DNA of 48,840 nucleotides from Pseudomonadota bacterium (GCA_030057915.1 JASGUC010000057.1:1-48840); one strand, 5' to 3'. Numbered from the stretch's first letter, positions 1-8,747 are shown. The notes: a model not told the origin generated them from the letters alone. A program made the numbers and translations.

Positions 1-199
1 GTCGGTCTAAAAGCGCGGCGGTGAGAGTGCTGTCGTTATTGAAGATTTCCGGCCATTTTTTAAAGACCCGATTGGTCGTAATCATCAGAGAACCTTTTTC
101 ATAGCGAAGGCTGATCATCTGAAAGAGTAGATCAGCGCCGGTTTTATCGATAGGCAGATATCCCAGTTCGTCACAAATCAGCAAATCCGGTTTGATGTA
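1..199 (-). pseudogene. istB: IstB-like ATPase fragment of an IS21-family element
   Basis: The minus strand reads an uninterrupted stretch of about 66 residues typical of the IstB transposition helper ATPase: a Walker B-like DLLICDELGYLPIDK, then a region around LMITTNRVFKKWPEIF and an ending of the type LTAALLDR. IstB assists the IstA transposase of IS21-type elements. The 3' part runs off the left edge of the window. The 5' part, including the Walker A motif, and the upstream istA are missing: the similarity stops near position 199 and the sequence beyond is unrelated. This is therefore a 5'-truncated remnant in what can be seen. Family assignment is confident; whether an intact copy of the rest lies to the left is unknown. 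Confidence 0.85.
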
Positions 200-319
200 T
201 ATAACGCAGGCAGGACGGCTGCCCTATCCATTCCGGATGACGTCTCGCAGATCCCCGCCCATGAAGATCATTTCTATGGAGACCCCCAATACTCCTGGGA
301 CGATTACATCCAGGCATGA
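200..319 (+). pseudogene. 3' end of a broken gene next to the istB remnant
   Basis: From about position 200 one plus-strand frame reads 39 residues ending in YGDPQYSWDDYIQA and a TGA at 317-319. The codons are GC-rich like the neighbouring genes and the acidic-aromatic tail looks like a genuine protein C-terminus. No start codon or ribosome binding site lies before it because the istB remnant begins there. I infer that a deletion or insertion joined the two truncated genes. I do not recognise the family, and the frame could be fortuitous. The following stretch, 320-493, shows no gene I can support. Confidence 0.3.
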
Positions 320-493
320 CGCTTTGAAAAATTCAGGCGCGCAGCAGAGGTCTGTCCGAAAAGCGCCTCAAAATGCCTACCTGACGGGCAATCCGTCCGG
401 AAACAGAGCCGATGGCGCCAGAAGGACCTCCGCCAATCAACATACACTGCCCAACCACATCACCAGCCCCTGATTTCCGGTGAAAATTACACC

Positions 494-523
494 TTGACAC
501 GAAAAAATGGCTTCCCTTATACT
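494..523 (+). promoter_or_regulatory. sigma70-like promoter for the dockerin/Ig-like protein
   Basis: A perfect -35 hexamer TTGACA (494-499), an 18-bp spacer and a -10 hexamer TATACT (518-523, five of six consensus bases) lie 79 bp before the chosen start at 602. Because transcription would begin near 530, an upstream in-frame start at 494 is very unlikely. Confidence 0.7.
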
Positions 524-601
524 CCGAGCTGTAAAAAGCAAGGTCCTGTCAATACAATGGTGAACGCTCCCCAGAAACTGTCGGGCGCGGGAATGGAATC
601 C

Positions 602-3600
602 ATGAAGAAGCGCATCCTGCCGCTGTTTTTTGCCGTTCTGCTCCTGTTCCTTGCATCTCCCGCCTTTGCCGCCGTGCCGCTCCTGGGCGACCTGAACGCC
701 GACGGCCGGACGGACCTTTCCGATACAATCGAAATCCTCCAGATCCTCTCCGGCATGGATATGACCGGCAAGACGATCAACCTCAACAACGCCGATATCG
801 ATCTCGACGGCCGGATCGGCCTCGCCGAGGCGATCTTCACCCTCCAGGCCGCAGCCGGCCTGCGGGAAGCGGGGGTCGAGACGGGCAATGCCACGGGAAC
901 GGTCAACCTTCCCGCCGGGTTTTCCCTGTCCCTGACCACCCTTCTGGTCCACGGTGAACTGGGCAGCGCCAACCTGGGCGCGGACGGCGGCTTTTCCGTG
1001 CCCCTGGCCGGCGCGGGAGAGGCCCTGGCGGTCGTGACCGGCGCCGACGGCACGCCTCTGCTGATGGGCTACGTGAAGGCCGGCAGCGCCAACGTCATCG
1101 ACGCGAGCGCCACGGCCGCGGCTCTGATCTTCCAGGCCCTGGGCGCCTTCACGCTGCCCCCCTCGACCTGGGCCGAATTCCGCGCCTGGATCGCGGCCCA
1201 GTCCCAGACCGCGACCCTGGCGTCGGTGATCGAAACGCAACTGGCGGCCAATCCCCTGGCCATATCGCAGGGCGACGCAGCCATCCGGGATGCCGTGGAA
1301 GCGGCCGCGGCCGACATCGCCGCCCTGCGGAGCGCCGAAGGCGCGGGCACGGGCCGTGCAGCACTCGGGGCGGCCACGCCGGTCACGGCCGCCACGGTCA
1401 CGGTGAGCCGCTCCCCCCTTTCGGCTGACGTGACCCACGTGAAGATCGACGGCGCCAACCCCAGAAGCGGGATCAACATCGAGCCGGCGGCCGACGGCAG
1501 CGGCGTCACGGCCCGCAACGAATACCGCCGCCACATCCTGATCCTGGTCTATCGGACCGGCTGGGAGAGTACGGATGGCACACGGCACGACCTCCCCTGG
1601 GAACAGGTCGCCGACGGCCCCTTCGACCCCCTGGCCAAGGGGGCCTACCTGGGGGCCACCAATGCCGTGGGCGGGGTGATCACCTCGGTGATCGACTGGT
1701 TCTTCAAGAACGGGGCCTACATCCCCTCTTCCCTGACCGATGCCATCCCCCTGCCCATGTACGCCGGCGCCCCGGCCGACTCCGTGGCCAAGACCTTCTA
1801 CCGCGTGGTCTGCGTCGGGGACTACCTGGGCGCCGAGGCGGTGCCCGCGGAGCTGGCGGACATCAAGACGGACCTCGAGGCCGCCTATAACGCCATGCAG
1901 GCCCTGGAGTTCTTCAAGGAGTTCCTCCTGCCCCTGGTCTTCGCCGTGATCCCTTCGGATCAGATCGCCGCGAACCTGAAGCTTAACAAGGAGTACCTCT
2001 CGGCGGCCATCGACATGGTAAACCTCGTGTCCACCGAGATCGCTGACGTGGGCACCAACATCGCCGCAGGCTCCTACGGCTCGGCCATCGTGGCCGTGGC
2101 CAAGGGGCTGGTGAGCAACCCCACCCTGCTCAACCGGGTGGGCGCCCGCCTGGCCAGAATCGGCATCGTCAAGGGGTGGAACGCGGCGACCGACGGCCTG
2201 ATCACCAGCGTGGCCAAGAAGGCCATGGTCCTGCTGTCGATCGTGGACAAGGTCGTCACCGCCTTCGACGAGTCCATCCTCATGGCGCATCTGGCAAGCA
2301 GCCACGGCTACGAGCAGTGGGACGCCACGGCCCTCTGGCCGAACGTCCGCATCCAGCCCGCCCCAGCCAAGGTGGAGGCAGCCGGCACGGTCCAACTCCT
2401 GGTCACCGTGGGCGGCGAAACCGGGAACTCGGACAATTACTATTATAGATTCACCTGGACCACCTCAGGTGTGTACGGCAAGATCGCCGACCCCGACAGG
2501 GCTCTGGAGGGTACGGAGGTGGTCATGACGAGCCGCTCGCCCGGCGCACGGATCAACTACCGCTCCAACGCGGACGCGGCGGAGGGCGACACGGACACGG
2601 TATCGATTGTTGTCCACCGGGTGGGCACGGCCGGCCAGGCCAGGCTCGGAGAGGGCCAGACCACGGTGAAGGTCTCGGGCGGCAGCGTCAACCTGACCCC
2701 GGCCACGGTGAACATCGCCCCCGAGGGGTCCCAAGCCTTCGCCTCCGTTGTCAAGCCCGACCCAGAAACCGGAGACGTCTATACCTACCGGTGGGAGAAC
2801 AGCGCCCTATACGGCCACCTGACCGAGGGGGACGCCTTCGAGTCCACCACCGTGACGGCGGTGACCTACAATGCGGGCAAGAAGGAGGGGGTGGACAGCC
2901 TCTCCCTGTCGGTTTACCGGCAGCGCGACGGCGGGGAGAAGGAGCTTTTGGGCATCGGCTCTTCCATGATCAACGTGCGCAACCCCTGTGCCGTGGCACT
3001 TTCGCCCCAGGGCCGGAAGCTCGACCCTGGCGGCGTCCAAGCTTTCACGGCGACCCTGATCCCGGAGCCGGCCGAGGGAACACAAATCGTCTACACCTGG
3101 AGCAACACGGCCACGGCGGGCACGCTCACGGGCGATGGTGGGACCAACCGGTTCGAGCAAACCGGCAACCAGGCCACCTACACGGCGGGTGCGAATTACG
3201 GCGCCGACCGGATCACCGTCAAGGTCCAGCGCCTCTCCGGCGGCGAGCGGTTCGACTTGGCCGAGGCGAGCGTCAACGTGATCGTGGGAAACTTCACCCT
3301 GACCATGCAGGATCTGACGGTTAACCAGGGGAACGCCGATTATGTCTGGGTGGCGGTCTCCCCCTACCTCGAAATCGGCGACGCCTTCTTCTACAAGTGG
3401 ACGAATTCGGGCCTGAAGGGGCAGTTGAGCGATGTCAATTCGGGCCAGACGGACCATTTCGAAACAGAGAATTTCTATGCCCTTTACCAGGCCCAATCCG
3501 ACGTCGTCACCGGCGCCGACACGGTCACCGTAGAACTCTACGCCCGGGTGGACGGCACGCCGGTCTTCATCGGAAGCGCCACGGCCAAAGTGAAGGTCAA

Positions 3601-4075
3601 GGGCAAACCGGTGCTCATGAACGCCGTGGTCCGCAAGATGACGGCCGAAGCGGGCCCCGAACTGTGCGGCACAGCCTACGGATACCCAAATTACGTGATG
3701 TACGGCATGGTGTCCCTGTCCTGGCAGCCCCCGGCCGATTTCACGCCGAGTTCCTATACGGTGAACATCGACAACCACGGCAACGTCGTGAACCCGAACC
3801 ACGGAAACCTCATCGCACCCTTTTTCGATCACAGCAAGGGCTTCACCTGCCCGTGGCCTGAAACGGAATCCGAAGCTTATTGCACCGTCTGGGTGGGTAC
3901 CATCCCGGTCGGGTCCGTAGGCTACCGGATCGAATGGACCAGGGCGCAATACAATGAATACTACAAAGCAGTCCACGGAACCAAGGAACAGCATTTCTCC
4001 TACCGGTACAAGGAAATTGACGAGGCCATGTCCAAAGCGTCGACCTGGACGATCGAGGTCTGGGCGAACCCCTGA
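602..4075 (+). CDS. secreted protein with dockerin-like module and Ig-like repeats
   Basis: Predicted exported protein of 1157 residues. Residues 1-23 form a classical signal peptide (MKKR, a leucine/phenylalanine-rich core, then ASPAFA). A dockerin-type pair of EF-hand-like calcium loops follows directly: GDLNADGRTDLSD near residue 30 and ADIDLDGRIGLAE near 65, each leading into a helix. Residues about 95-580 are alanine-rich and unassigned. From about 580 to 1004 four related Ig-like repeats of roughly 100 residues occur, each with an aromatic YxWxxS-type strand (YRFTWTTS, YRWENS, YTWSNT, FYKWTNS) and a closing V-rich strand. Residues about 1004-1157 may be a further beta domain (VSLSWQPPADF). 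ATG 602 was chosen because it opens the signal peptide and lies downstream of the promoter; 557 and 593 are alternatives. Binding partner unknown. Confidence 0.75.
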   Translation: MKKRILPLFFAVLLLFLASPAFAAVPLLGDLNADGRTDLSDTIEILQILSGMDMTGKTINLNNADIDLDGRIGLAEAIFTLQAAAGLREAGVETGNATGTVNLPAGFSLSLTTLLVHGELGSANLGADGGFSVPLAGAGEALAVVTGADGTPLLMGYVKAGSANVIDASATAAALIFQALGAFTLPPSTWAEFRAWIAAQSQTATLASVIETQLAANPLAISQGDAAIRDAVEAAAADIAALRSAEGAGTGRAALGAATPVTAATVTVSRSPLSADVTHVKIDGANPRSGINIEPAADGSGVTARNEYRRHILILVYRTGWESTDGTRHDLPWEQVADGPFDPLAKGAYLGATNAVGGVITSVIDWFFKNGAYIPSSLTDAIPLPMYAGAPADSVAKTFYRVVCVGDYLGAEAVPAELADIKTDLEAAYNAMQALEFFKEFLLPLVFAVIPSDQIAANLKLNKEYLSAAIDMVNLVSTEIADVGTNIAAGSYGSAIVAVAKGLVSNPTLLNRVGARLARIGIVKGWNAATDGLITSVAKKAMVLLSIVDKVVTAFDESILMAHLASSHGYEQWDATALWPNVRIQPAPAKVEAAGTVQLLVTVGGETGNSDNYYYRFTWTTSGVYGKIADPDRALEGTEVVMTSRSPGARINYRSNADAAEGDTDTVSIVVHRVGTAGQARLGEGQTTVKVSGGSVNLTPATVNIAPEGSQAFASVVKPDPETGDVYTYRWENSALYGHLTEGDAFESTTVTAVTYNAGKKEGVDSLSLSVYRQRDGGEKELLGIGSSMINVRNPCAVALSPQGRKLDPGGVQAFTATLIPEPAEGTQIVYTWSNTATAGTLTGDGGTNRFEQTGNQATYTAGANYGADRITVKVQRLSGGERFDLAEASVNVIVGNFTLTMQDLTVNQGNADYVWVAVSPYLEIGDAFFYKWTNSGLKGQLSDVNSGQTDHFETENFYALYQAQSDVVTGADTVTVELYARVDGTPVFIGSATAKVKVKGKPVLMNAVVRKMTAEAGPELCGTAYGYPNYVMYGMVSLSWQPPADFTPSSYTVNIDNHGNVVNPNHGNLIAPFFDHSKGFTCPWPETESEAYCTVWVGTIPVGSVGYRIEWTRAQYNEYYKAVHGTKEQHFSYRYKEIDEAMSKASTWTIEVWANP

Positions 4076-4154
4076 GAGCAATTCCGGGCCCTGCGCAAGC
4101 AGGGGAAGTGGGACCGGTAGCAGCGGGCGCGGCCTGACATCCATCTTGCCAAGC

Positions 4155-4188
4155 AAGAGGGCCGGGTCCCGTGGGACCCGGCCCTCTT
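4155..4188 (+). terminator. rho-independent terminator, probably bidirectional
   Basis: A perfect 16-bp inverted repeat (arms 4155-4170 and 4173-4188, core GGGCCGGGTCCC) ends in TCTTTA. It lies 80 bp after the stop of the large secreted protein, and the AAGAG start of the left arm gives a short U-tract on the other strand too. It is the clearest terminator in the window. Confidence 0.9.
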
Positions 4189-4252
4189 TATGAATCCGCA
4201 TCTTTCCTTTTGACTTCCCAACCATTCAGTGTATTTATTACCCAAACTCAAA

Positions 4253-4599
4253 CACTTACCCCAAGTTCATGATCGTAAAAAAATTATTAGCATTATCGAG
4301 TATTTACGAGCGGCGAAACGGTCGTTTGGGTACTACATATTTTTGGGACGGGGCTCAGATGATCGTTTTTATTGTCTGCCTGGCCGATGAGAAAGATGCA
4401 GGGCATCATAAATGACCACATGCCACCTTACCATAACAGAAAAGCACCCATGTCAAGCCGATAATAAATATTTTGGTACTACAAACGGCTTTTTGGCCTC
4501 CGAGATAGAGTAACCTGTTGATATGACTAAAATCACATTTTGAAAAACTGCCGATTTTCCCCTTTTTTGGAGGAAAAATCATGAACTTGGGTTAAGAGC
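4253..4599. repeat. possible 347-bp element bounded by 21-bp inverted repeats
   Basis: The left end (4253-4273) and the inverted right end (4579-4599) match at 19 of 21 positions, sharing the core CCCAAGTTCATGAT. The interior is clearly more AT-rich than the surrounding genes, has no convincing ORF, and contains GGTACTACA twice (near 4338 and 4473). This layout suggests a miniature transposon or the remains of an insertion sequence. No flanking target duplication is visible, so the boundaries and the mobile interpretation are uncertain. The right end stops about 12 bp from the stop codon of nnr. Confidence 0.45.
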
Positions 4600-4610
4600 G
4601 ACGGCGTTTC

Positions 4611-6179
4611 TCAGGGACATACCTCCATCCCCGGCGTCGCCCCGCTTTCCCCGTGTCGGCGATCCTCCCGGACGGCTTCGGGAAGAAAGTCGAGGATATC
4701 GCCGGCGGTTATGCCATCCTCGCCCCGGGCCGCCGCCGCCAGGTCGCCGGCCCGACCGTGGATATAGACCCCCTTGCGGACGCACTCCGGCCAGGGCAAG
4801 CCCAGTCCGAACATAGCGGCGATGGTCCCTGTCAGGACATCCCCGGAACCGGCGGTGGCCATGCCGGGATTGCCCGTCATGTTCACATATACCCGGCCGT
4901 CGGGATGACCGACGAGGGAACGGGACCCCTTCAGGACGATGCAGGCCCCCCAGGCGGCGCAGACCTCCTGTAGGACATCGATCCGACGCCGTGCGATCTC
5001 CGTTGCCGTAAGGCCGGTGAGGCGCGCCATTTCCCCCCCGTGCGGGGTGAGGGCCGTGGGAAACGATCGCCCCCGGACCAACTCCCGCTGTTCCGCCACC
5101 GCCGTGAGGCCGTCGCCGTCGATGAGCAAAGGCTTGGGGATGGCCGGCGTCAGTTGGCGCACGAGTTTCCGCGTCTCCGGATTCAGGGAGATCCCGGGGC
5201 CGATGACGACCATGTCCACCTTTTCCGCCAGGGCGCAAAGGGCGTCGAAGTTGTCCGCCGCCATGGAACCTTCGGGCGTCTCCCGGAGGGGCACGAAAAC
5301 AAGCTCCTTGCCCTGGGCGGCAATGGCGGGAATCGAGCCCGCCGGCGCGGCCAGGCGGGCGTAGCCCCCTCCGGCCTTCAGGAAGGACATGGCGGCGAAG
5401 AAAGGGGCCCCCAGGTAGGTTCTTGCCCCGGCGATGAAGAGGACATCTCCCATGTCGCCCTTATGGACGTCCCGCCCCCGGTCCGGCAGGGGCGGGCCGT
5501 GGTTGACCTGGATCTTCAGGTCGTCGCGGTCGTGGAGGAAGGGGGGAAAGGAGATATGGGACACATAGAGCCGTCCTCCCCAATGGCCGCCGGGGGGGAG
5601 AAGGTTGCCCGGTTTGGGGAGCCCGAAGGTCACCGTGGCGTCGGCCCGGACCGCGGCGCCCATGATCTCCCCGGTCTCGCCGTTAACCCCCGAGGGGATG
5701 TCCAGGCTGAGGACCCAGGAACGGCGGGCATTCACCATCTCGATCATCTCCCGATGGTGTCCCTGGACCTCCCGATCCAGGCCGGTGCCGAAAAGGGCGT
5801 CCACGATCCCGTCGGCATGGGCGATCTCCCGCCGGAGCGCCAACGCCGTTTCCGGTCGCGTCACCTCCACGGAGAGCCGGGAAAGGATCTCCAGATTTTT
5901 CGCCGCCCCTCCCCGACATCGGCCGGGGTCCCCCAGGAGATACACTCGGGGATGGCCGCCCAGGGAAAGAATCTTCCGGGCGACGACAAAGCCGTCGCCT
6001 CCGTTGTTCCCGATGCCGCAGAGGATCGCCCAGCGCCGTCCCCGGATGTCCCGTTCCCTCGCCAGGACATGAACCGCCGCCTGTCCGGCGTTTTCCATGA
6101 GAATCTCCTCGGATATCCCCAATTCCTCCACGGCCCGACGATCCATGGCCCTCATTTCCGCCACCCTGCTTATCTTCAT
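4611..6179 (-). CDS. nnr: bifunctional NAD(P)HX epimerase/dehydratase Nnr
   Basis: Repairs hydrated NAD(P)H: an epimerase interconverts R and S forms of NAD(P)HX and an ADP-dependent dehydratase restores NAD(P)H. The 522-residue protein has the standard order of an N-terminal YjeF_N domain (about 1-215) with GNNGGDG at 57-63 and FGTGLDR near 129, then a ribokinase-like CARKD domain (about 230-500) with TPHGGEMARLTG and a nucleotide-site AGSGDVLTG at 443-451. ATG 6179 opens the family's typical start (MKISRVAEMRAMDRR) and is preceded by a GGGGAAG ribosome site. It has its own promoter, is transcribed alone leftwards, and is convergent with the secreted protein gene. Complete and ordinary in length. 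Confidence 0.95.
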   Translation of the reverse strand: MKISRVAEMRAMDRRAVEELGISEEILMENAGQAAVHVLARERDIRGRRWAILCGIGNNGGDGFVVARKILSLGGHPRVYLLGDPGRCRGGAAKNLEILSRLSVEVTRPETALALRREIAHADGIVDALFGTGLDREVQGHHREMIEMVNARRSWVLSLDIPSGVNGETGEIMGAAVRADATVTFGLPKPGNLLPPGGHWGGRLYVSHISFPPFLHDRDDLKIQVNHGPPLPDRGRDVHKGDMGDVLFIAGARTYLGAPFFAAMSFLKAGGGYARLAAPAGSIPAIAAQGKELVFVPLRETPEGSMAADNFDALCALAEKVDMVVIGPGISLNPETRKLVRQLTPAIPKPLLIDGDGLTAVAEQRELVRGRSFPTALTPHGGEMARLTGLTATEIARRRIDVLQEVCAAWGACIVLKGSRSLVGHPDGRVYVNMTGNPGMATAGSGDVLTGTIAAMFGLGLPWPECVRKGVYIHGRAGDLAAAARGEDGITAGDILDFLPEAVREDRRHGESGATPGMEVCP

Positions 6180-6214
6180 CTCTTCTTCCCCTCATGAAAG
6201 ATCTACTTTTTTGC

Positions 6215-6243
6215 ATTGTATTTTGTTACAATGCCCCCGTCAA
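6215..6243 (-). promoter_or_regulatory. sigma70-like promoter for nnr
   Basis: On the minus strand TTGACG (6243-6238), a 17-bp spacer and TACAAT (6220-6215) lie 36 bp before the nnr start. Both hexamers match five of six consensus bases. Confidence 0.65.
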
Positions 6244-6262
6244 GGGCGGGAACGATCAGGAC

Positions 6263-6366
6263 CACGGTAAATTTGTTCTATATCTAAGTGGCTGAAAACA
6301 GGACGTGCCTCAGTTTTAGTTGATCATTCAAGATCAACTGCTTACATCGAGAACAAATTTACCCGG
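6263..6366 (+). mobile_element. 104-bp miniature transposable element, copy 1
   Basis: A 104-bp unit with inverted ends: it begins CACGGTAAATTTGTTCT and ends with the complement AGAACAAATTTACC plus CGG. It is bracketed by a perfect 10-bp direct repeat CGATCAGGAC (6253-6262 and 6367-6376), as left by a transposase. An internal perfect hairpin AGTTGATC/GATCAACT lies near 6319-6340. Copy 2 at 8534-8637 is identical except for about six bases and sits in the opposite orientation. The unit is too short to encode protein, so it must be moved in trans. Ends beginning with CA and a 10-bp duplication would fit an IS4-type transposase; that assignment is inference. Confidence 0.85.
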
Positions 6367-6507
6367 CGATCAGGACAAGGCCTTTCCGCTCGAAACACGC
6401 CGAAGATGGCGGGTTTCATTTTTTTTGCGGCCCCGGGAAATCGAGCGGCGGCAGGGGAAAAGAATCCACCCCGTGCGGGCGATCCCCCTGGCGCGGGAGG
6501 GAAAAAA

Positions 6508-6539
6508 GATTTCTCCCTCGGTCGAAATGACAAGAAAGA
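6508..6539 (+). repeat. short dispersed repeat shared with 8387-8419
   Basis: The stretch reads GATTTCTCCCTCGGTCGAAA followed by TGACAAGAAAGA. It recurs with one extra base at 8387-8419, and related GTCATTTCGA words occur nearby in the other orientation. It lies just before the ribosome binding site of the transglutaminase gene, so the repeats flank that gene on both sides. Confidence 0.6.
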
Positions 6540-6567
6540 CGATACCCCTTGGCGCGGGAGGAAAAGA

Positions 6568-8262
6568 ATGAAAAAGATACCAGTTTTTACGTTGCTATTC
6601 CTTATCCTGGCGGCCGGCGTTCTCCAGGCCGAAAACTACACCCTGAAGGGCGACATGGATGCGGCCATCCGCTACGAACTCCGGGAACGGGTCCGGACTG
6701 GGGAGGGGGTGAAAAAGATGGTTTTGAGCTTCGTCGTGCCCCAGAGTTTCACCTCCCCCACCTATAGCCAGAAGATAGACGATTTTCGTGCGGTTTTCCT
6801 TCCCGAACCCCAGGAGCGGACGGAAATCAAGGACAAGCGGGGCAACCTCGTCCTGCGGGCGACCTGGACCGACGTCCCCGACGCCGTGGATGTCCGCCTC
6901 TCCTGTCGGGCCGACAGCCGGACCCATCTGACCTCCCTGGAAACCCGCGCGCCCTTTCCCCTGCAAAACCTCGGCCCCGAACTGGCGGAATATCTCCAAC
7001 CCACGGAACAAGTCCAGGCCGATAATCCCCGGATTCGCCAACTCGCCGCCGAGCTGACCAAAGGGGTCAAAACGGAGTATGACGCCGTATTGCGGGTCGT
7101 ATCCTGGGTGGTGGACCATGTCCGTTACGTCAATCCGCCGGTTCGTTACGACGCCCTGTATTCCCTGGAAACGGGAAAAGGCAACTGTCAGAACTACTCC
7201 CACCTCAGCGCTGCCATGTTGCGCTCCCTGGGGATTCCCACCCGCATCGTCGTCGGGGTAACCCTCAACCAGCCCTACAACATCGACTGGAAACAGGGGG
7301 TGCTGACCTTCAAGATGGGGCAGGGTCGTCATTCCTGGATCGAGGCCTGGTTCCCCGATCTGGGCTGGACGCCCTTCGACCCCCAGAATTCCATCCTCTT
7401 CGTGTCCAACCGGTTCATCCGCATCGAAACCGGCCTGGACAACAATGAGGCAAAAAACGACGGCCTCATGCGCTGGTCCCAGGTCCCGGGAACCCCCAAT
7501 CCCTCCCTCGAGGAGATCATAAACGCCGATTTCGCCTCCGATCGCGTCAAGGTCCAGGGGGTTCGGGAGAGCTACGGTCCGAAAAACCTGCTGCTGGCGC
7601 CGAAGGTCCTGGCCCAGTTCAAGCAGGTCGCCGTCCCGCCCCCGCCCCCGCCGCCCCCGCCGCCGAAGGAGCCGAGACGACTCCGTTATGATGTCCCCTT
7701 CCTCTTCGGCAACCTCGATTACCCGGAAAACGTCGATTTCGCCTTCCCCCGGGGGGTGAAGTCCTCCGGAGCGGAACAATTCGAGACCCAGAACAATTTT
7801 CTTGTCGAAACGGCGGAATATGTCACTTCCCAGCGCACCCAGTATGCCCAGGTATTTGTCTTGAAAAAACCGGTAAAACTGAAACAGGTGGGCCTGGCCC
7901 TGCACAAGTTCGGCGGCGAAGGCTGGCTGTGGATCGACCTTTTCAAGGACGACAAGGGCAAACCGGGGAGGTTGCTCGCCGCCAGCGAGATGATCAACCT
8001 CGATCAGATTTCCCCGCGGCCGGGCTACCGTTGGGAGGATTTCGATTTCAGCGGGGACGATCCGGAGCTGATGCCCGGTTCTTACTGGATCGCCCTGGGC
8101 TTCACCGGCAGCCCCATAGTCAACTGGTTCTATACCTATGGCAAGTCCGTGGGCCCCGTGGACGGCACCCGCTACCGGGGCGTTTTCGACCGGGACTGGA
8201 GCGGCGCCTTGAGCTATGAATTCAATTTCCGCATCAAGGGGTTTACGGTTCGAGACCTTTGA
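6568..8262 (+). CDS. secreted transglutaminase-like (papain-fold) protein
   Basis: Predicted exported protein of 564 residues with a transglutaminase-core domain. A signal peptide covers about residues 1-21 (hydrophobic core, VLQA-E). The catalytic triad is visible: Cys207 in GKGNCQNYS, His255 in GQGRHSWIEAW and Asp271 in WTPFDPQNS. In bacteria this fold usually acts as a cysteine protease or amidase on envelope or extracellular substrates; the substrate is unknown. A run of ten prolines near residue 415 links to a C-terminal beta-rich domain of about 140 residues. ATG 6568 follows a GGGAGG ribosome site. The last codons and the stop (CGAGACCTTTGA, giving R-D-L-stop) coincide with the end of a dispersed repeat family. 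The gene stands alone between two copies of the 104-bp element. Confidence 0.85.
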   Translation: MKKIPVFTLLFLILAAGVLQAENYTLKGDMDAAIRYELRERVRTGEGVKKMVLSFVVPQSFTSPTYSQKIDDFRAVFLPEPQERTEIKDKRGNLVLRATWTDVPDAVDVRLSCRADSRTHLTSLETRAPFPLQNLGPELAEYLQPTEQVQADNPRIRQLAAELTKGVKTEYDAVLRVVSWVVDHVRYVNPPVRYDALYSLETGKGNCQNYSHLSAAMLRSLGIPTRIVVGVTLNQPYNIDWKQGVLTFKMGQGRHSWIEAWFPDLGWTPFDPQNSILFVSNRFIRIETGLDNNEAKNDGLMRWSQVPGTPNPSLEEIINADFASDRVKVQGVRESYGPKNLLLAPKVLAQFKQVAVPPPPPPPPPPKEPRRLRYDVPFLFGNLDYPENVDFAFPRGVKSSGAEQFETQNNFLVETAEYVTSQRTQYAQVFVLKKPVKLKQVGLALHKFGGEGWLWIDLFKDDKGKPGRLLAASEMINLDQISPRPGYRWEDFDFSGDDPELMPGSYWIALGFTGSPIVNWFYTYGKSVGPVDGTRYRGVFDRDWSGALSYEFNFRIKGFTVRDL

Positions 8263-8480
8263 AGAATGTCATTTCGAAGGAGCGCGAGCCTACCCAGATC
8301 GAGGAGCGCGAGCCTACCCAGATGTCATTTCGAAGGAGCGAAGCGACTGAGAAATCCTATAGATCCCTCATTGCCTTCGGGACATGGATTTCTCCCTGCG
8401 GTCGAAATGACAAGAAAGAGGTCGAAACGACAAATTGGACTTTAGACTTTAGACTTTGGACTTTGGACCTTCTTCGGTCG
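8252..8480. repeat. cluster of short direct and tandem repeats
   Basis: After the transglutaminase stop the sequence is built of repeats: GTCATTTCGAAGGAGCG at 8268-8284 and again near 8322, a duplicated GAGCGCGAGCCTACCCAGAT unit between them, the shared unit at 8387-8419, and four 7-bp units GACTTTA/GACTTTG at 8438-8465. No gene is supported here. Such words are typical of dispersed intergenic repeats rather than regulatory sites. Confidence 0.7.
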
Positions 8481-8533
8481 AAATGACAAAAATGGCGGTT
8501 ATTCAAAGCCCTCAGTTCAGTGACCCCATGTCG

Positions 8534-8637
8534 CTGGGTAAATTTGTTCTCGATGTAAGTAGTTGATCTTGAATGATCTACTAAAGCTGAGGCACGTCCT
8601 GTTTTCAGCCGCTTAGAGATAGAACAAATTTACCGTG
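8534..8637 (-). mobile_element. 104-bp miniature transposable element, copy 2
   Basis: Second copy, inverted relative to the one at 6263-6366 and the same length. It is bracketed by its own perfect 10-bp direct repeat CCCCATGTCG (8524-8533 and 8638-8647), which differs from that of copy 1. Two different target duplications show two separate insertions and fix the element ends precisely. In this copy one arm of the internal hairpin has a mismatch (AGTAGATC). Confidence 0.85.
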
Positions 8638-8747
8638 CCCCATGTCGTTATAGCAAGGCAGGGTTTTGCGATTGACGCTATGATTTGCGATTCGGACGCC
8701 TGACCGTCGGGCGTCTTTCGCTTGGGAAAGGAGGATCGGAAGCATCC

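Noticed and set aside
494-601. Extending the dockerin/Ig-like protein to a start at 494
   Set aside because: Position 494 is the -35 box of a strong promoter, and the extension would bury the signal peptide.
6253-8647. Composite transposon carrying the transglutaminase gene
   Set aside because: The two copies have different target duplications, so they inserted separately; no transposase lies between them and no duplication surrounds the whole segment.
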